A stretch of DNA of 64,000 bases, from positions 744,001-808,000 of the forward strand of contig NZ_JANBBF010000009.1 of assembly GCF_024648885.1 (NCBI RefSeq), read 5' to 3'. Shown here in pieces: positions 42,926-50,396 of the stretch. A program made the translations under genes and the position numbers. The stretch is from Prauserella salsuginis. Its GTDB lineage: Bacteria > Actinomycetota > Actinomycetes > Mycobacteriales > Pseudonocardiaceae. Position 1 is the first letter of the stretch, and each line of letters starts with the position of its first letter. The notes under the pieces were generated by a model. The model saw only the letters and a program-made list of their open reading frames with translations, made no database searches and had not been told where the DNA came from.

Positions 42926-43695
42926 GATGTTGTCTCTCCAGCAACGGCGAAGGTTCGGGTTTCGATCTGGGCGAGGACGGCTGCGGTGACCATGTCCGGA
43001 CGTTCCAACGGCAGGAGGTGGCGCGCTCCCGGAACGGTCGCGGAGCGGCCGTTCGGTACGCGAGAGGCCACGGCTGCGGACATGCGAGGTGTCGATCCCG
43101 GATCGTCGGCTCCGGTGATGGCCAGCACCGGCGGAACCAGGTCCGGTAACTCCGGCCACACCTCGGCGTCCGCTTCGGCGAAAATCCGGTAGCAGGCGAG
43201 GTAGCTCGCCGGCCGGTTGGCCGCGAGTACCGCACGGGTCTCCGCCGCCAACCGCGGTTCGGCTCGGCGCCACCGCGGCGAGAACCAGCGATCGATCGCG
43301 GCGTCGAACGTCGCGGCCAGGTCGGATTCGGCGGCGGCCAGGCGTCGGTCCACGGCGGCGCGTTCCTCGGGGCGTCGGTCGGCGACCCCGCTGACGAGTG
43401 TCAACGACGCCACCTCGTCCGGGCGGTCGAGTGCCACGCGGGTGGCCACGAGTGCGCCCAGTGAGAATCCGACCAGGTGGGCCGGACTAGGCAGCGAGCC
43501 GACTAGGCCCGTGATCGGTGCGGCGAGATCCGCGAGCGTGGTGCCGTCGTCGGCGTCGGACGCGGTTCCGTGCCCCAGCAGGTCCGGAGTGTGCACTCGC
43601 TGCGCGGAGGCTGACAGGGGGCCGGCGACACGCCGCCACATCGTGTGGTCGAGCCCCACACCGTGCAGCAGGACGACATCGGCCGGCATGCTCAC
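42922..43695 (-). CDS. alpha/beta hydrolase
   Basis: The product has 257 residues. The nucleophile is Ser78 in GFSLGA, the oxyanion region is LLHGVGLDHTMW near the start, the acid is in TGADDPGS, and the histidine is in PGARHLLPLERP. The fold is that of ring-cleavage and lactone hydrolases (MhpC, PcaD-like). In the operon it would split the amide or enamide product made by flavin-dependent ring opening. GTG 43695 overlaps the preceding AA_synth stop as GTGA; ATG 43689 is an in-frame alternative. Confidence 0.88.
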   Translation of the reverse strand: MSMPADVVLLHGVGLDHTMWRRVAGPLSASAQRVHTPDLLGHGTASDADDGTTLADLAAPITGLVGSLPSPAHLVGFSLGALVATRVALDRPDEVASLTLVSGVADRRPEERAAVDRRLAAAESDLAATFDAAIDRWFSPRWRRAEPRLAAETRAVLAANRPASYLACYRIFAEADAEVWPELPDLVPPVLAITGADDPGSTPRMSAAVASRVPNGRSATVPGARHLLPLERPDMVTAAVLAQIETRTFAVAGETTS

Positions 43696-44246
43696 TGCTC
43701 CGAGGTCAGCGGGGCAAGCCGGGCCTGCGGACGGCCCTGCGCGGCGGCGGCGAGCCCGATGACGATCTCGTTCGCACGGGGCCCGTCCGGCATCCGTGCC
43801 TCGACCGTCTGGTGGTGCGAGCGGATCGTCGCATCGGTGACGTGCTTGAGGGGGATGTCGAACGTCGAGCCTGCGGCGGCACGCTTTTCCACCGCGGGCA
43901 GCAGCGTCGTCGCCTGTGCGGCGTCGCGGAAGTGGTTGCCGAACTTGAGTGTGTGGATCAGACCGGAGCCGTGCTCGATCTCGCCGTCCAACCCGACGAT
44001 CGCGGCCTTTCCGTAGGCTTCGACCGGAGCGCCGAGAGCGCCGACCACGCGGTCGCTCAGCAGTTTGCCCAGCTGTGGTGCGACTTCGTCGATGAGGGGC
44101 TGGAGATCCTGGACGAAGCCCTTACCGGCCCAGGGATTCTCGACGGCGGCGAGCACGACCGCGACCCTGGCGGGCGGGTCGACCTGCTTGCCCCCTTCGA
44201 TGTGGGTTTCGTCGACGATCGTGTGGATGGCGCGGACGGTGCTCAT
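43692..44246 (-). CDS. AA_synth (PF06684-type) protein, copy 2
   Basis: The product has 184 residues and is paralogous to its upstream neighbour: both share VxNPWxGxGxxxDL, a hydrophobic Leu-Ser-Asp-Arg-Val segment, EAYGKAAIVGLDGEIEHGSGLIHT and a C-terminal RSHHQTVEARMPDGPRANEI block. I recognise this as the amino acid synthesis family named in Pfam, whose biochemical role is not established to my knowledge. It starts by ATGA overlap with copy 1 and ends by GTGA overlap with the hydrolase. Two unequal copies side by side suggest a hetero-oligomer. Confidence 0.75.
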   Translation of the reverse strand: MSTVRAIHTIVDETHIEGGKQVDPPARVAVVLAAVENPWAGKGFVQDLQPLIDEVAPQLGKLLSDRVVGALGAPVEAYGKAAIVGLDGEIEHGSGLIHTLKFGNHFRDAAQATTLLPAVEKRAAAGSTFDIPLKHVTDATIRSHHQTVEARMPDGPRANEIVIGLAAAAQGRPQARLAPLTSEQ

Positions 44247-44866
44247 GGCAGTGGCTCCTTCTCAGCAGCGACGGGATGACCGGTCAGGATGTGATCGGCG
44301 AGCGCGGTGTCGGTGCGCCGGTCGCCGATGCGCGCGTTCGGACGAGGTCCGTCCGACGCCGCGGCGATCACCGCGATCTCGTCGGGCCGCGGCGCATCGG
44401 GAACCCGCACCGGAACGGTCTGGTAGTGCGACCGGGTGGACGCGTGGTTCTTGTGCCAGATCGGCACCGGCAGGGAAGTTCCGGCCCCGGCTCGTTGATC
44501 GGCGAAGACGATGATCGATTCGCCGTCCGTGCGCCTCCGCAGCACGTCGCCGAAGTACGGTGTGTGGATCAGTGCGCCGGCATGCTCGATTTCTCCGTTC
44601 ACACCGACCAGGGCGGCCTTCCCGAACGCCTCGACGTGTTCGGCGCCGCCCAGCGCCGAGACCAGTCGGTCCGACAGGGCGTGTGCGATCTCCGGGGCGA
44701 GCGCCGACACCTCTGCGGACAGGTCGTTCAGGACCCCGCGGCCGACCCATGGGTTGGAAACGACGGCGACGGCTGCGACGCGGCGCACCGGCACTCGGAC
44801 CGGCTCTCCCGCCTCGTGCAGCGGTTCGTCGGTCACCGTGACGATCCGGCGGATACTCCTACTCAC
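44243..44866 (-). CDS. AA_synth (PF06684-type) protein, copy 1
   Basis: The product has 207 residues. Shared features with copy 2 are VVSNPWVGRGVLNDLS, the LSDRLVSALGG segment, EAFGKAALVGVNGEIEHAGALIHT, and RSHYQTVPVRVPDAPRPDEIA. The His-Ala/Gly and conserved Lys in the KAALVG-EHAG region could be functional residues, but nothing is known to me. GTG 44866 overlaps the luciferase-like gene's stop (GTGA). Placement directly behind the oxygenase suggests action on, or channelling of, its unstable product. Confidence 0.75.
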   Translation of the reverse strand: MSRSIRRIVTVTDEPLHEAGEPVRVPVRRVAAVAVVSNPWVGRGVLNDLSAEVSALAPEIAHALSDRLVSALGGAEHVEAFGKAALVGVNGEIEHAGALIHTPYFGDVLRRRTDGESIIVFADQRAGAGTSLPVPIWHKNHASTRSHYQTVPVRVPDAPRPDEIAVIAAASDGPRPNARIGDRRTDTALADHILTGHPVAAEKEPLP

Positions 44867-45996
44867 GCCGGGTTCTCCGCGAACTGGGGCATGACCTTCT
44901 CGGTGAACAGCTCGAAACTGCGCATCACCTTGCCGTGGTCCATGCCGGGGTGCGTAGTCCACAACAGCAGGTCCTGCAGGTTCAGTTCCTGCTGCAGCTC
45001 GTGAACCTTCTCGGCCACGTAGTCGGGCGTGCCCACGAGAAGGTTGCGCTCGGCGAGGAAATCGTAGTCCAGCTCGCGACCCGCGATGTCCTCGCCGACC
45101 TCACGCAGATTGCCGAGCCCTCGCCAGTGACACACCCAACGATACGAGGTGAGGAGCGCTTCCTCGAAGTCCGCGCGGGCCTGTTCCATCGTGTCCGCCA
45201 CGTAGACGTCGCGGACGAGCGACAGCCCGGTGCCCAGGTCCTGTTCGACGCCGGTGGCCTCCGACAGCGTGTCGCGGTAGAGCTCGAACCGGCCCTTCAG
45301 CTCGGAGACGGGTGGCATCCAGAACATGCCGTTCATGCCGGCTCTGGCCGCACTCTGGATCGACCGAGGGCTGTCGATGACCTGGGACAGCGGCGGGTGA
45401 GGGTCCTGGAACGTGTTCGGCACGACCTTCATGGCGGAGATCGTGCCGTCGTCGCCGACGAATTCCGGGGAGGCTGGGGAGAGTGGATGGTCCCAGGACA
45501 CACCCGGCGCTGGGTACTGGTGGAACTGTCCGTTGTGGGAGAAGAAGTCGCCGCTCCACGCCTTGCGGAGGATGTCGATCGTCTCCTCGAACAGCTCGCG
45601 GTTCTGTTCCTGGTCTCGAGGGTCGGCGAGCGGGTTGAGGTTCATCGCCTCCCGGCCGTACAGACCGCGTCCGACACCGACCTCGACGCGGCCGCGGGAG
45701 AGCTCGTCGAGCATCGCGATGTCCTCGGCGAGGCGCATCGGATTCCAGAACGTGACGATGTTGGCCGCTTGTCCGATGCGGATGCGGGAGGTGCGCGCCG
45801 CGATGTCGGCTCCGACCATCAGCGGATTCGGGACGAGTTCGAAGCCCTCGTGTCCGAAGTGGTGCTCGGTGTACCAGATGGAGTGGTAGCCCGCGTTGTC
45901 GGCGAACGTCGCGACCTCTCGGACCTCGTCGAGGACTGTCGCGACGTCGTCGAGCCGACCCGGCGCTCCGATGTTGTGAAAGATCGAGAACCGCAT
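44863..45996 (-). CDS. luciferase-like flavin-dependent monooxygenase, probable N-heterocycle oxygenase
   Basis: The product has 377 residues of the bacterial-luciferase superfamily: MRFSIFHNIG at the first strand, WYTEHHFGHEGFELVPNP, RTSRIRIGQAANIVTFWNP, RLAEDIAMLDELSRGRVEVG VGRG and GTPDYVAEKV near the end. It needs reduced flavin, which the reductase in the same operon can supply. With the ALDH, hydrolase, AA_synth pair and a divergent betaine transporter, it resembles the oxygenase of the two-component trigonelline and pyridine ring-opening systems. ATG 45996 lies 1 base from the GntR stop. Alternative substrates (alkanes, sulfonates, other amines) remain possible for this broad family. 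Confidence 0.85.
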   Translation of the reverse strand: MRFSIFHNIGAPGRLDDVATVLDEVREVATFADNAGYHSIWYTEHHFGHEGFELVPNPLMVGADIAARTSRIRIGQAANIVTFWNPMRLAEDIAMLDELSRGRVEVGVGRGLYGREAMNLNPLADPRDQEQNRELFEETIDILRKAWSGDFFSHNGQFHQYPAPGVSWDHPLSPASPEFVGDDGTISAMKVVPNTFQDPHPPLSQVIDSPRSIQSAARAGMNGMFWMPPVSELKGRFELYRDTLSEATGVEQDLGTGLSLVRDVYVADTMEQARADFEEALLTSYRWVCHWRGLGNLREVGEDIAGRELDYDFLAERNLLVGTPDYVAEKVHELQQELNLQDLLLWTTHPGMDHGKVMRSFELFTEKVMPQFAENPA

Positions 45997-45997
45997 G

Positions 45998-46699
45998 TCA
46001 CACTTCCTTCCGCAGCGGCGTGCCTCCGGCGAGAGGGTCGTCGGCGGCGAGGGTCGCCCGTTCACTGGAACGGACGTGGTCACGCATGGCGAATTCGGCT
46101 CCGAAGCCGTCCTTCTCCTGAATCAGCTCCAGCACGTTCCGGTGCTCTGCCAGCGATGCGCCGAGTCGGCCGGGCCGGGTCAGCGATGCGGATACCAGCC
46201 GGTGGTAGGCGAGCTGGTTCATGAGCGTCCGGTAGTGCGATTCCAGTTGTGAGTTGTCGGCCCCGACGACGAGCAGTTCGTGGAAGCCGTGTACGAGGCG
46301 CGCGTAGTCCTCGGTGTCGCCCTGTGCCACGGCCCGCCCGGAGCGCTCGAGGTTGTCCTCGATCTCGTCCAGGACGGGCACCGGCCCGCGGGCGGCCAAC
46401 AGTCGTGCGGCCATGCCTTCGAGCATCTCCTTGAGCTCGAACAGCTCCACGACTTCGCGCCGACTCGGGGAACGGACGAACGTGCCGACTCGTGCGCGGA
46501 CCTCGACCAGTCCTTCGATCTGGAGCTGCTTGAGCGCTTCTCGAACCGGAGTCCGCGACACGTCGTACTCGGCGGCGAGGGCGAGTTCGGAGAGTGGCTC
46601 GCCGGGAGCGTGCCGACCTTCGATGATCGCGCTCCGCACACCGGCCAGAACCCGCGCCTGCGCCCCGTTCCGCCCGACAACCTCGGTAGGTTCTTGCAT
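45998..46699 (-). CDS. GntR-family regulator, FadR/FCD subfamily
   Basis: The product has 233 residues. N-terminal winged helix: VLAGVRSAIIEGRHAPGEPLSELALAAEYDVSRTPVREALKQL, then GTFVRSPSRREVVELFELKEMLEGMAARLLA opens the all-helical FCD ligand domain, with the metal-type residues in HGFHELLV and H near AEHRNVLE. It heads the leftward monooxygenase operon and is divergent from the BCCT transporter. Its ATG sits in the middle of a perfect CTTGCATGCAAG palindrome, so binding there should block its own expression and that of the operon. Confidence 0.9.
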   Translation of the reverse strand: MQEPTEVVGRNGAQARVLAGVRSAIIEGRHAPGEPLSELALAAEYDVSRTPVREALKQLQIEGLVEVRARVGTFVRSPSRREVVELFELKEMLEGMAARLLAARGPVPVLDEIEDNLERSGRAVAQGDTEDYARLVHGFHELLVVGADNSQLESHYRTLMNQLAYHRLVSASLTRPGRLGASLAEHRNVLELIQEKDGFGAEFAMRDHVRSSERATLAADDPLAGGTPLRKEV

Positions 46700-46704
46700 G
46701 CAAG
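46693..46704. promoter_or_regulatory. GntR operator palindrome covering the gntR start codon
   Basis: CTTGCATGCAAG is a perfect 12-base palindrome, and its central CAT is the start codon of the leftward gntR gene. The core CTTGCATGC recurs at 46835-46843. Position and repetition suggest autoregulation. Confidence 0.55.
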
Positions 46705-46834
46705 AGAAGCTACGGCGGATCCCTGTACGGCGTCAAGACGTCTACCTTCCTACGCTTGTCACCGCTGAAAACTCCCAATTTCCGGGTAATGAGGGTCTTT
46801 CGTACTTTCCGGGTTGGCATTGACCAGTCGTCTT

Positions 46835-46846
46835 CTTGCATGCCAC
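46835..46846. promoter_or_regulatory. second GntR operator-like site
   Basis: CTTGCATGCCAC repeats the first nine bases of the palindrome at 46693-46704 and lies 142 bases from it, 88 bases before the BCCT start. The region 46725-46845 is AT-richer than its surroundings, as expected for a promoter zone. Confidence 0.4.
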
Positions 46847-46934
46847 ATTGACGCGTCATGCGCACTCCCGGAACCGGGATGCGGCGCGGACGCTCCTTCC
46901 CGCGGTCCCACGGAGAATCTCGACGGAGACAACG

Positions 46935-48536
46935 ATGTCCGATTTCTTGACCGTGCCGCCGGTTCGCCGGCGTCCCGGACCTGTCCTGTACGTCTCGCTC
47001 ACGCTGGCCCTGGCGATCGTCGTCTGGGGCGCTGTCGCGAGTGACTCGCTTGCGGTAGCGGGTGCCACGGCTCTCGACGGGATCACGCGCGGGCTCGGGT
47101 GGGCCTACTTGGCGGCGTCGCTCGGCTTCCTCGTGTTCCTTCTCGTGCTGGCATGCAGCCGGTATGGCCGGTTGCGTTTGGGAAAGGACGACGATCGACC
47201 GGCGTTCCGTCGTGTCACCTGGTACGCGATGATCGTCTCAGCCGTCATGGGGATCGGCCTGGTCTCCTACGGGGTGGCGGAACCGATCAGCCACCTCGCT
47301 GCCCCGCCTCACGGGCTCGCAGCACCGATGACCTCCGGCGCGGCGGTCACGGCGATGCAGTTCTCGTTCTTCGACTGGGGGTTGCATGCCTGGGGCATCT
47401 TCGCCGTCGTCGGGCTGGCTATGGCGTGGTCGATGTTCCGCCGGGGGCGGCCCGGGCTCGTCAGCGCGCTGTTGCGCCCGTTACTGGGGCGCCGTGTGGA
47501 GGGAGCTGCGGGTAAAGGAGTCGACGTGTTCGCCGTCATCGCGACGTTGTTCGGCACCACGACTTCCCTCGGCCTCGGGGCTCTGCAGATCAACGGAGGG
47601 CTGACGAGTCTGTTCGGCATCCCGAACTCGCTGCCGGTGCAGTTCGCCATCATCGCGGTCATCACGTTGTTGTTCACCGCGTCGGCCTTGACCGGTGTCG
47701 CCAAGGGGATTCGCTATCTGTCCGAGGCGAGCATGGGGCTCGGTGGGGCCTTGTTCGTGTTCGTCCTCATCGTCGGCCCGACCATCTACTTGGCGAACCT
47801 GTACGTGGAGTCGGTCGGCCGGTACCTCAGCGAGCTCGTCGCGACCAGCCTCATCACGCCGGCGAGCGGAGACCTGGGCTTCATGCAGAACTGGACGTAC
47901 TTCATGCTCGCGTGGTGGCTGTCGTGGGCGGCCTTCGTCGGGGTCTTTCTGGCCCGTATCTCGCGGGGACGGACAGTGCGCGAGTTCGTTACCGGGGTGC
48001 TGCTCGTGCCGACTGTGGTGTTCACGGCGTGGTTCACGGCCTTCGGTGGTACGGCGATCAATCGCGACATGGGTGGCGAGACGGCGATCGGGGCCGCAGC
48101 CGCGGAGGACACGAACGCTGCATTCTTTGCGACTCTCGACTCGCTGCCGCTGACCGCCATCACATCGATCGTGACGATCGTGCTGGTGATCCTGTTCTTC
48201 ATCTCCGGCGCCGACGCGAACACGTACGTGCTGGGAATGCTCACCAGTCACGGTACGGAGCAACCGTCGCGCGGGGTGCTGGCGCTGTGGGGTGCCGTGA
48301 CCGGCGCGGCGGCCATTGCCCTGTTGGCGGCTGGTGGGCTGGAGTCGCTCCAGCAGATGGTGATCGTCAGTTCGGCACCGTTCCTCGTCATCGTGATCGC
48401 CGTCGCGGTCGCCTTCGCGAAAGACGTGATGTCGGAGCGACCGCAGACAGGTCCGCCGGCGGCGGCCAATGAGCACACAGTGCGAGCTGAGCGATCCGGA
48501 CTCGAGCTGAACGAGGCGGCGGCATCCCGGGAATGA
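46935..48536 (+). CDS. BCCT-family betaine/carnitine/choline transporter
   Basis: The product has 533 residues and 12 expected helices. The BCCT signature region is present: GIGLVSYGVAEPISHLAAPP in helix 3, QFSFFDWGLHAWGIFAVVGLAMAW, and WTYFMLAWWLSWAAFVGVFLARISRGR in the helix-8 aromatic box. BCCT carriers take up quaternary ammonium or betaine compounds with Na+ or H+, using the tryptophan-rich box to hold the cationic group. I choose ATG 46935 (GGAG 8 bases upstream); the frame is open further back. Divergence from the monooxygenase operon suggests the imported solute is that pathway's substrate, such as trigonelline or another pyridinium betaine. Confidence 0.92.
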   Translation: MSDFLTVPPVRRRPGPVLYVSLTLALAIVVWGAVASDSLAVAGATALDGITRGLGWAYLAASLGFLVFLLVLACSRYGRLRLGKDDDRPAFRRVTWYAMIVSAVMGIGLVSYGVAEPISHLAAPPHGLAAPMTSGAAVTAMQFSFFDWGLHAWGIFAVVGLAMAWSMFRRGRPGLVSALLRPLLGRRVEGAAGKGVDVFAVIATLFGTTTSLGLGALQINGGLTSLFGIPNSLPVQFAIIAVITLLFTASALTGVAKGIRYLSEASMGLGGALFVFVLIVGPTIYLANLYVESVGRYLSELVATSLITPASGDLGFMQNWTYFMLAWWLSWAAFVGVFLARISRGRTVREFVTGVLLVPTVVFTAWFTAFGGTAINRDMGGETAIGAAAAEDTNAAFFATLDSLPLTAITSIVTIVLVILFFISGADANTYVLGMLTSHGTEQPSRGVLALWGAVTGAAAIALLAAGGLESLQQMVIVSSAPFLVIVIAVAVAFAKDVMSERPQTGPPAAANEHTVRAERSGLELNEAAASRE

Positions 48537-48593
48537 GGAGTGGGCCGCTCGAGTGGTTCGAAACGAATGCCGAGCGGGCGGATGCGCTCGCTG

Positions 48594-48722
48594 ATGGTGA
48601 GCATCGCTGGCGCACACGCCGGTTGCGACAATCCTCACGGCTACCTCGCCGGCTGCGGGTTGGTCGAGCGTGCGAGTGCGCAGCCGTAGGGGAGCGCGGG
48701 CCTCCTCGAGAACGGCGGCAAG
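48594..48722 (-). pseudogene. N-terminal fragment of a zinc alcohol dehydrogenase
   Basis: Leftward translation gives LAAVLEEARAPLRLRT, then QPAAGEVAVRIVATGVCASD and H, the start of a medium-chain alcohol dehydrogenase up to its first zinc cysteine. After about 43 residues the homology ends and the rest is missing. The 568 bases between the BCCT stop and the next gene otherwise hold only the promoter and leader described below. Confidence 0.6.
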
Positions 48723-48953
48723 AACCCCCAAACGGGCAACCCCTCGTGAGCAGATTCGGACAGCCACCCCCAACGGCCTTTTGTTCCGGTCTTGGAACGC
48801 GTTCCTGTCGGGCTGAGTACCGAGCACGGGAGTATTTTTCGGGGTGTCAATACGTGCCGGCAAGCCATCCAGGGCGATCCGTCGTCTTGTGGCGACCGTC
48901 CCATCGACTGCGGGATCGATGTGGGCACGGGTAAACCTGCAGGTGGATGGGTG

Positions 48954-48983
48954 TTGACGCGGTCGGATTCCTATGGTTAGAAT
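48954..48983 (+). promoter_or_regulatory. promoter of the ygc-like operon
   Basis: TTGACG (48954-48959), an 18-base spacer and TAGAAT (48978-48983), five of six in each box. Transcription should start near 48990 and make a leader of about 115 bases before the first start codon. Local sequence is notably AT-rich. Confidence 0.65.
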
Positions 48984-49008
48984 CCTACTCGCTCATAATC
49001 GAATAAAC

Positions 49009-49035
49009 GTTGCTAAAGATGCAGAGAACAGCAAC
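49009..49035 (+). promoter_or_regulatory. antiterminator hairpin in the leader
   Basis: GTTGCT (49009-49014) pairs with AGCAAC (49030-49035) over a 15-base loop. The right arm uses bases 49030-49033, which are also needed in the 5' arm of the terminator stem, so the two hairpins exclude each other. This is the arrangement expected for protein-controlled antitermination. Confidence 0.55.
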
Positions 49036-49073
49036 CCGGATTTTGACCCCGGGCTATGCTGTTCTCTTTTTTT
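49023..49073 (+). terminator. intrinsic terminator/attenuator in the operon leader
   Basis: AGAGAACAGCA (49023-49033) pairs perfectly with TGCTGTTCTCT (49057-49067). An inner CCCGG/CCGGG stem (49035-49039 with 49049-49053) extends it, and seven consecutive T (49067-49073) follow. It ends 31 bases before the transporter start, so it must be bypassed for expression. Canonical T-run terminators are rare in GC-rich actinomycete DNA. Confidence 0.8.
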
Positions 49074-49104
49074 GTGTCCTAATACCCACAGTGAGGTGGT
49101 CCGG

Positions 49105-50385
49105 GTGAACGATGCGCGGAGGCGGTTCAGCTATCTGCTGCTGTGCATTTCTGGTGGTGTTGTTTTCCAGGTCGCCTACATTCGTTTCGTTTTCCTGGAG
49201 CCGACTTACCACGCACTCGGCCTCACCGCGCAGGAATACGGCGACATCATGTCCGTGTTCGGCGCCGTGGCCGCGGTCATGTACTTCGTCGGAGGTTGGT
49301 TCGCCGACCGCTTCGCCCCGCGCACGCTGGTTGTCGCCGCGCTGGTGATCACCGGCCTCGCAGACATGGCACTGACCACCATCCCAGGCTACGCCGCGGT
49401 GCTGCTCGCGCACGTCGCGATGGCATTCGCCGGAATGGCGCTCTACTGGCCCGCACTGGTGAAGGTGATCGGCTCGTGCGGTCCCGCCGAACAGCAAGGC
49501 AGGTTGTTCGGTTTCCTGGAGGCGATCCGCGGTGTCACGTCGACGCTGATCAGCGGGTTTGGCGCGTACCTGGTCGGTGTCGCACTGGCCCCGACCGTCG
49601 GGGTGCTCGTGCTCATCGCGATCTACGGCGGCCTGTGCCTTGTGCTCGCCGCATTGATCTGGTTCGCACTGCGCGGCCAGGCGGACCGCGTCTCGGACGG
49701 TGAACGCTCGGCCCTGTCGATTCGCCAGCTGATTTCGGCTGCGCGGAACAAGTACACCTGGCTGCTCGGCGGCACGATCATGCTGATGTACTGCTTCTAC
49801 ACCACGCTCGGCTACTTCTCGCCCATGCTGCAACACGACTTCGGCGTCACGGCCGGGCTGATCGGCATCCTCGGTGTGGTGCGCAGCTACGTCTTCCAGT
49901 TCGTCGCCGGTCCACTCGGCGGATTCTGCGTGGACAAGGTGACGCGGTCCACGCCGCGGTTCCTGCGGTTCACTTTCGCCGGCGCGACGCTGTGCGTCGT
50001 GGTGCTGCTGATACTGCCCAGTTCGGCCGCGCTGCAGTGGGCGGCGGTGACTCTGATGTTCATGCTGTCGTTGATGGTGTTCGCCAGTCGCGGTGTGTAC
50101 TGGGCGAGCATCACCGAGGCGCGCATCCCGGAGGATCAGCGCGGCGGCGTGATCGGTCTGGCTTCGGGGCTTGCCTACCTGCCGGATGCGTTCCTGCCCG
50201 GTCTCGTGGCCAGCTGGATCGGCGATCCGACCGCCGGCACGGCTCCGAACGGGGGCTACACCGCGCTGTTCGGCTTCCTAGCGGTCGTTGGCGTGCTGGG
50301 CCTGGTCCTGACCTCGGTCACCCTGTGGGTGCAGCGGCGGGAACCGGTTGCCGAGCCGGATCGGCTCACCCCAACCCTGACCTGA
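49105..50385 (+). CDS. MFS transporter, YgcS-like
   Basis: The product has 426 residues with 12 expected helices (for example ISGGVVFQVAYIRFVFLEPTY, YGDIMSVFGAVAAVMYFVGGWFADR, YTTLGYFSPMLQHDFGV). It is the first gene of the four-gene operon. I choose GTG 49105 with a GAGGT site about 9 bases before it. The frame stays open back to ATG 48973, but that codon precedes the -10 box and the extension would be translated through the terminator hairpin. By position and partners it corresponds to the transporter of the E. coli ygc cluster. Substrate unknown; a sugar, polyol or sugar acid is likely given the kinase and dehydrogenases. Confidence 0.85.
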   Translation: MNDARRRFSYLLLCISGGVVFQVAYIRFVFLEPTYHALGLTAQEYGDIMSVFGAVAAVMYFVGGWFADRFAPRTLVVAALVITGLADMALTTIPGYAAVLLAHVAMAFAGMALYWPALVKVIGSCGPAEQQGRLFGFLEAIRGVTSTLISGFGAYLVGVALAPTVGVLVLIAIYGGLCLVLAALIWFALRGQADRVSDGERSALSIRQLISAARNKYTWLLGGTIMLMYCFYTTLGYFSPMLQHDFGVTAGLIGILGVVRSYVFQFVAGPLGGFCVDKVTRSTPRFLRFTFAGATLCVVVLLILPSSAALQWAAVTLMFMLSLMVFASRGVYWASITEARIPEDQRGGVIGLASGLAYLPDAFLPGLVASWIGDPTAGTAPNGGYTALFGFLAVVGVLGLVLTSVTLWVQRREPVAEPDRLTPTLT

Positions 50386-50396
50386 CCGACCATGCG

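Noticed and set aside
48973-49104. In-frame 5' extension of the YgcS-like transporter from ATG 48973
   Set aside because: That ATG lies upstream of the -10 box at 48978-48983 and the extension would encode the terminator hairpin; GTG 49105 has its own ribosome site.
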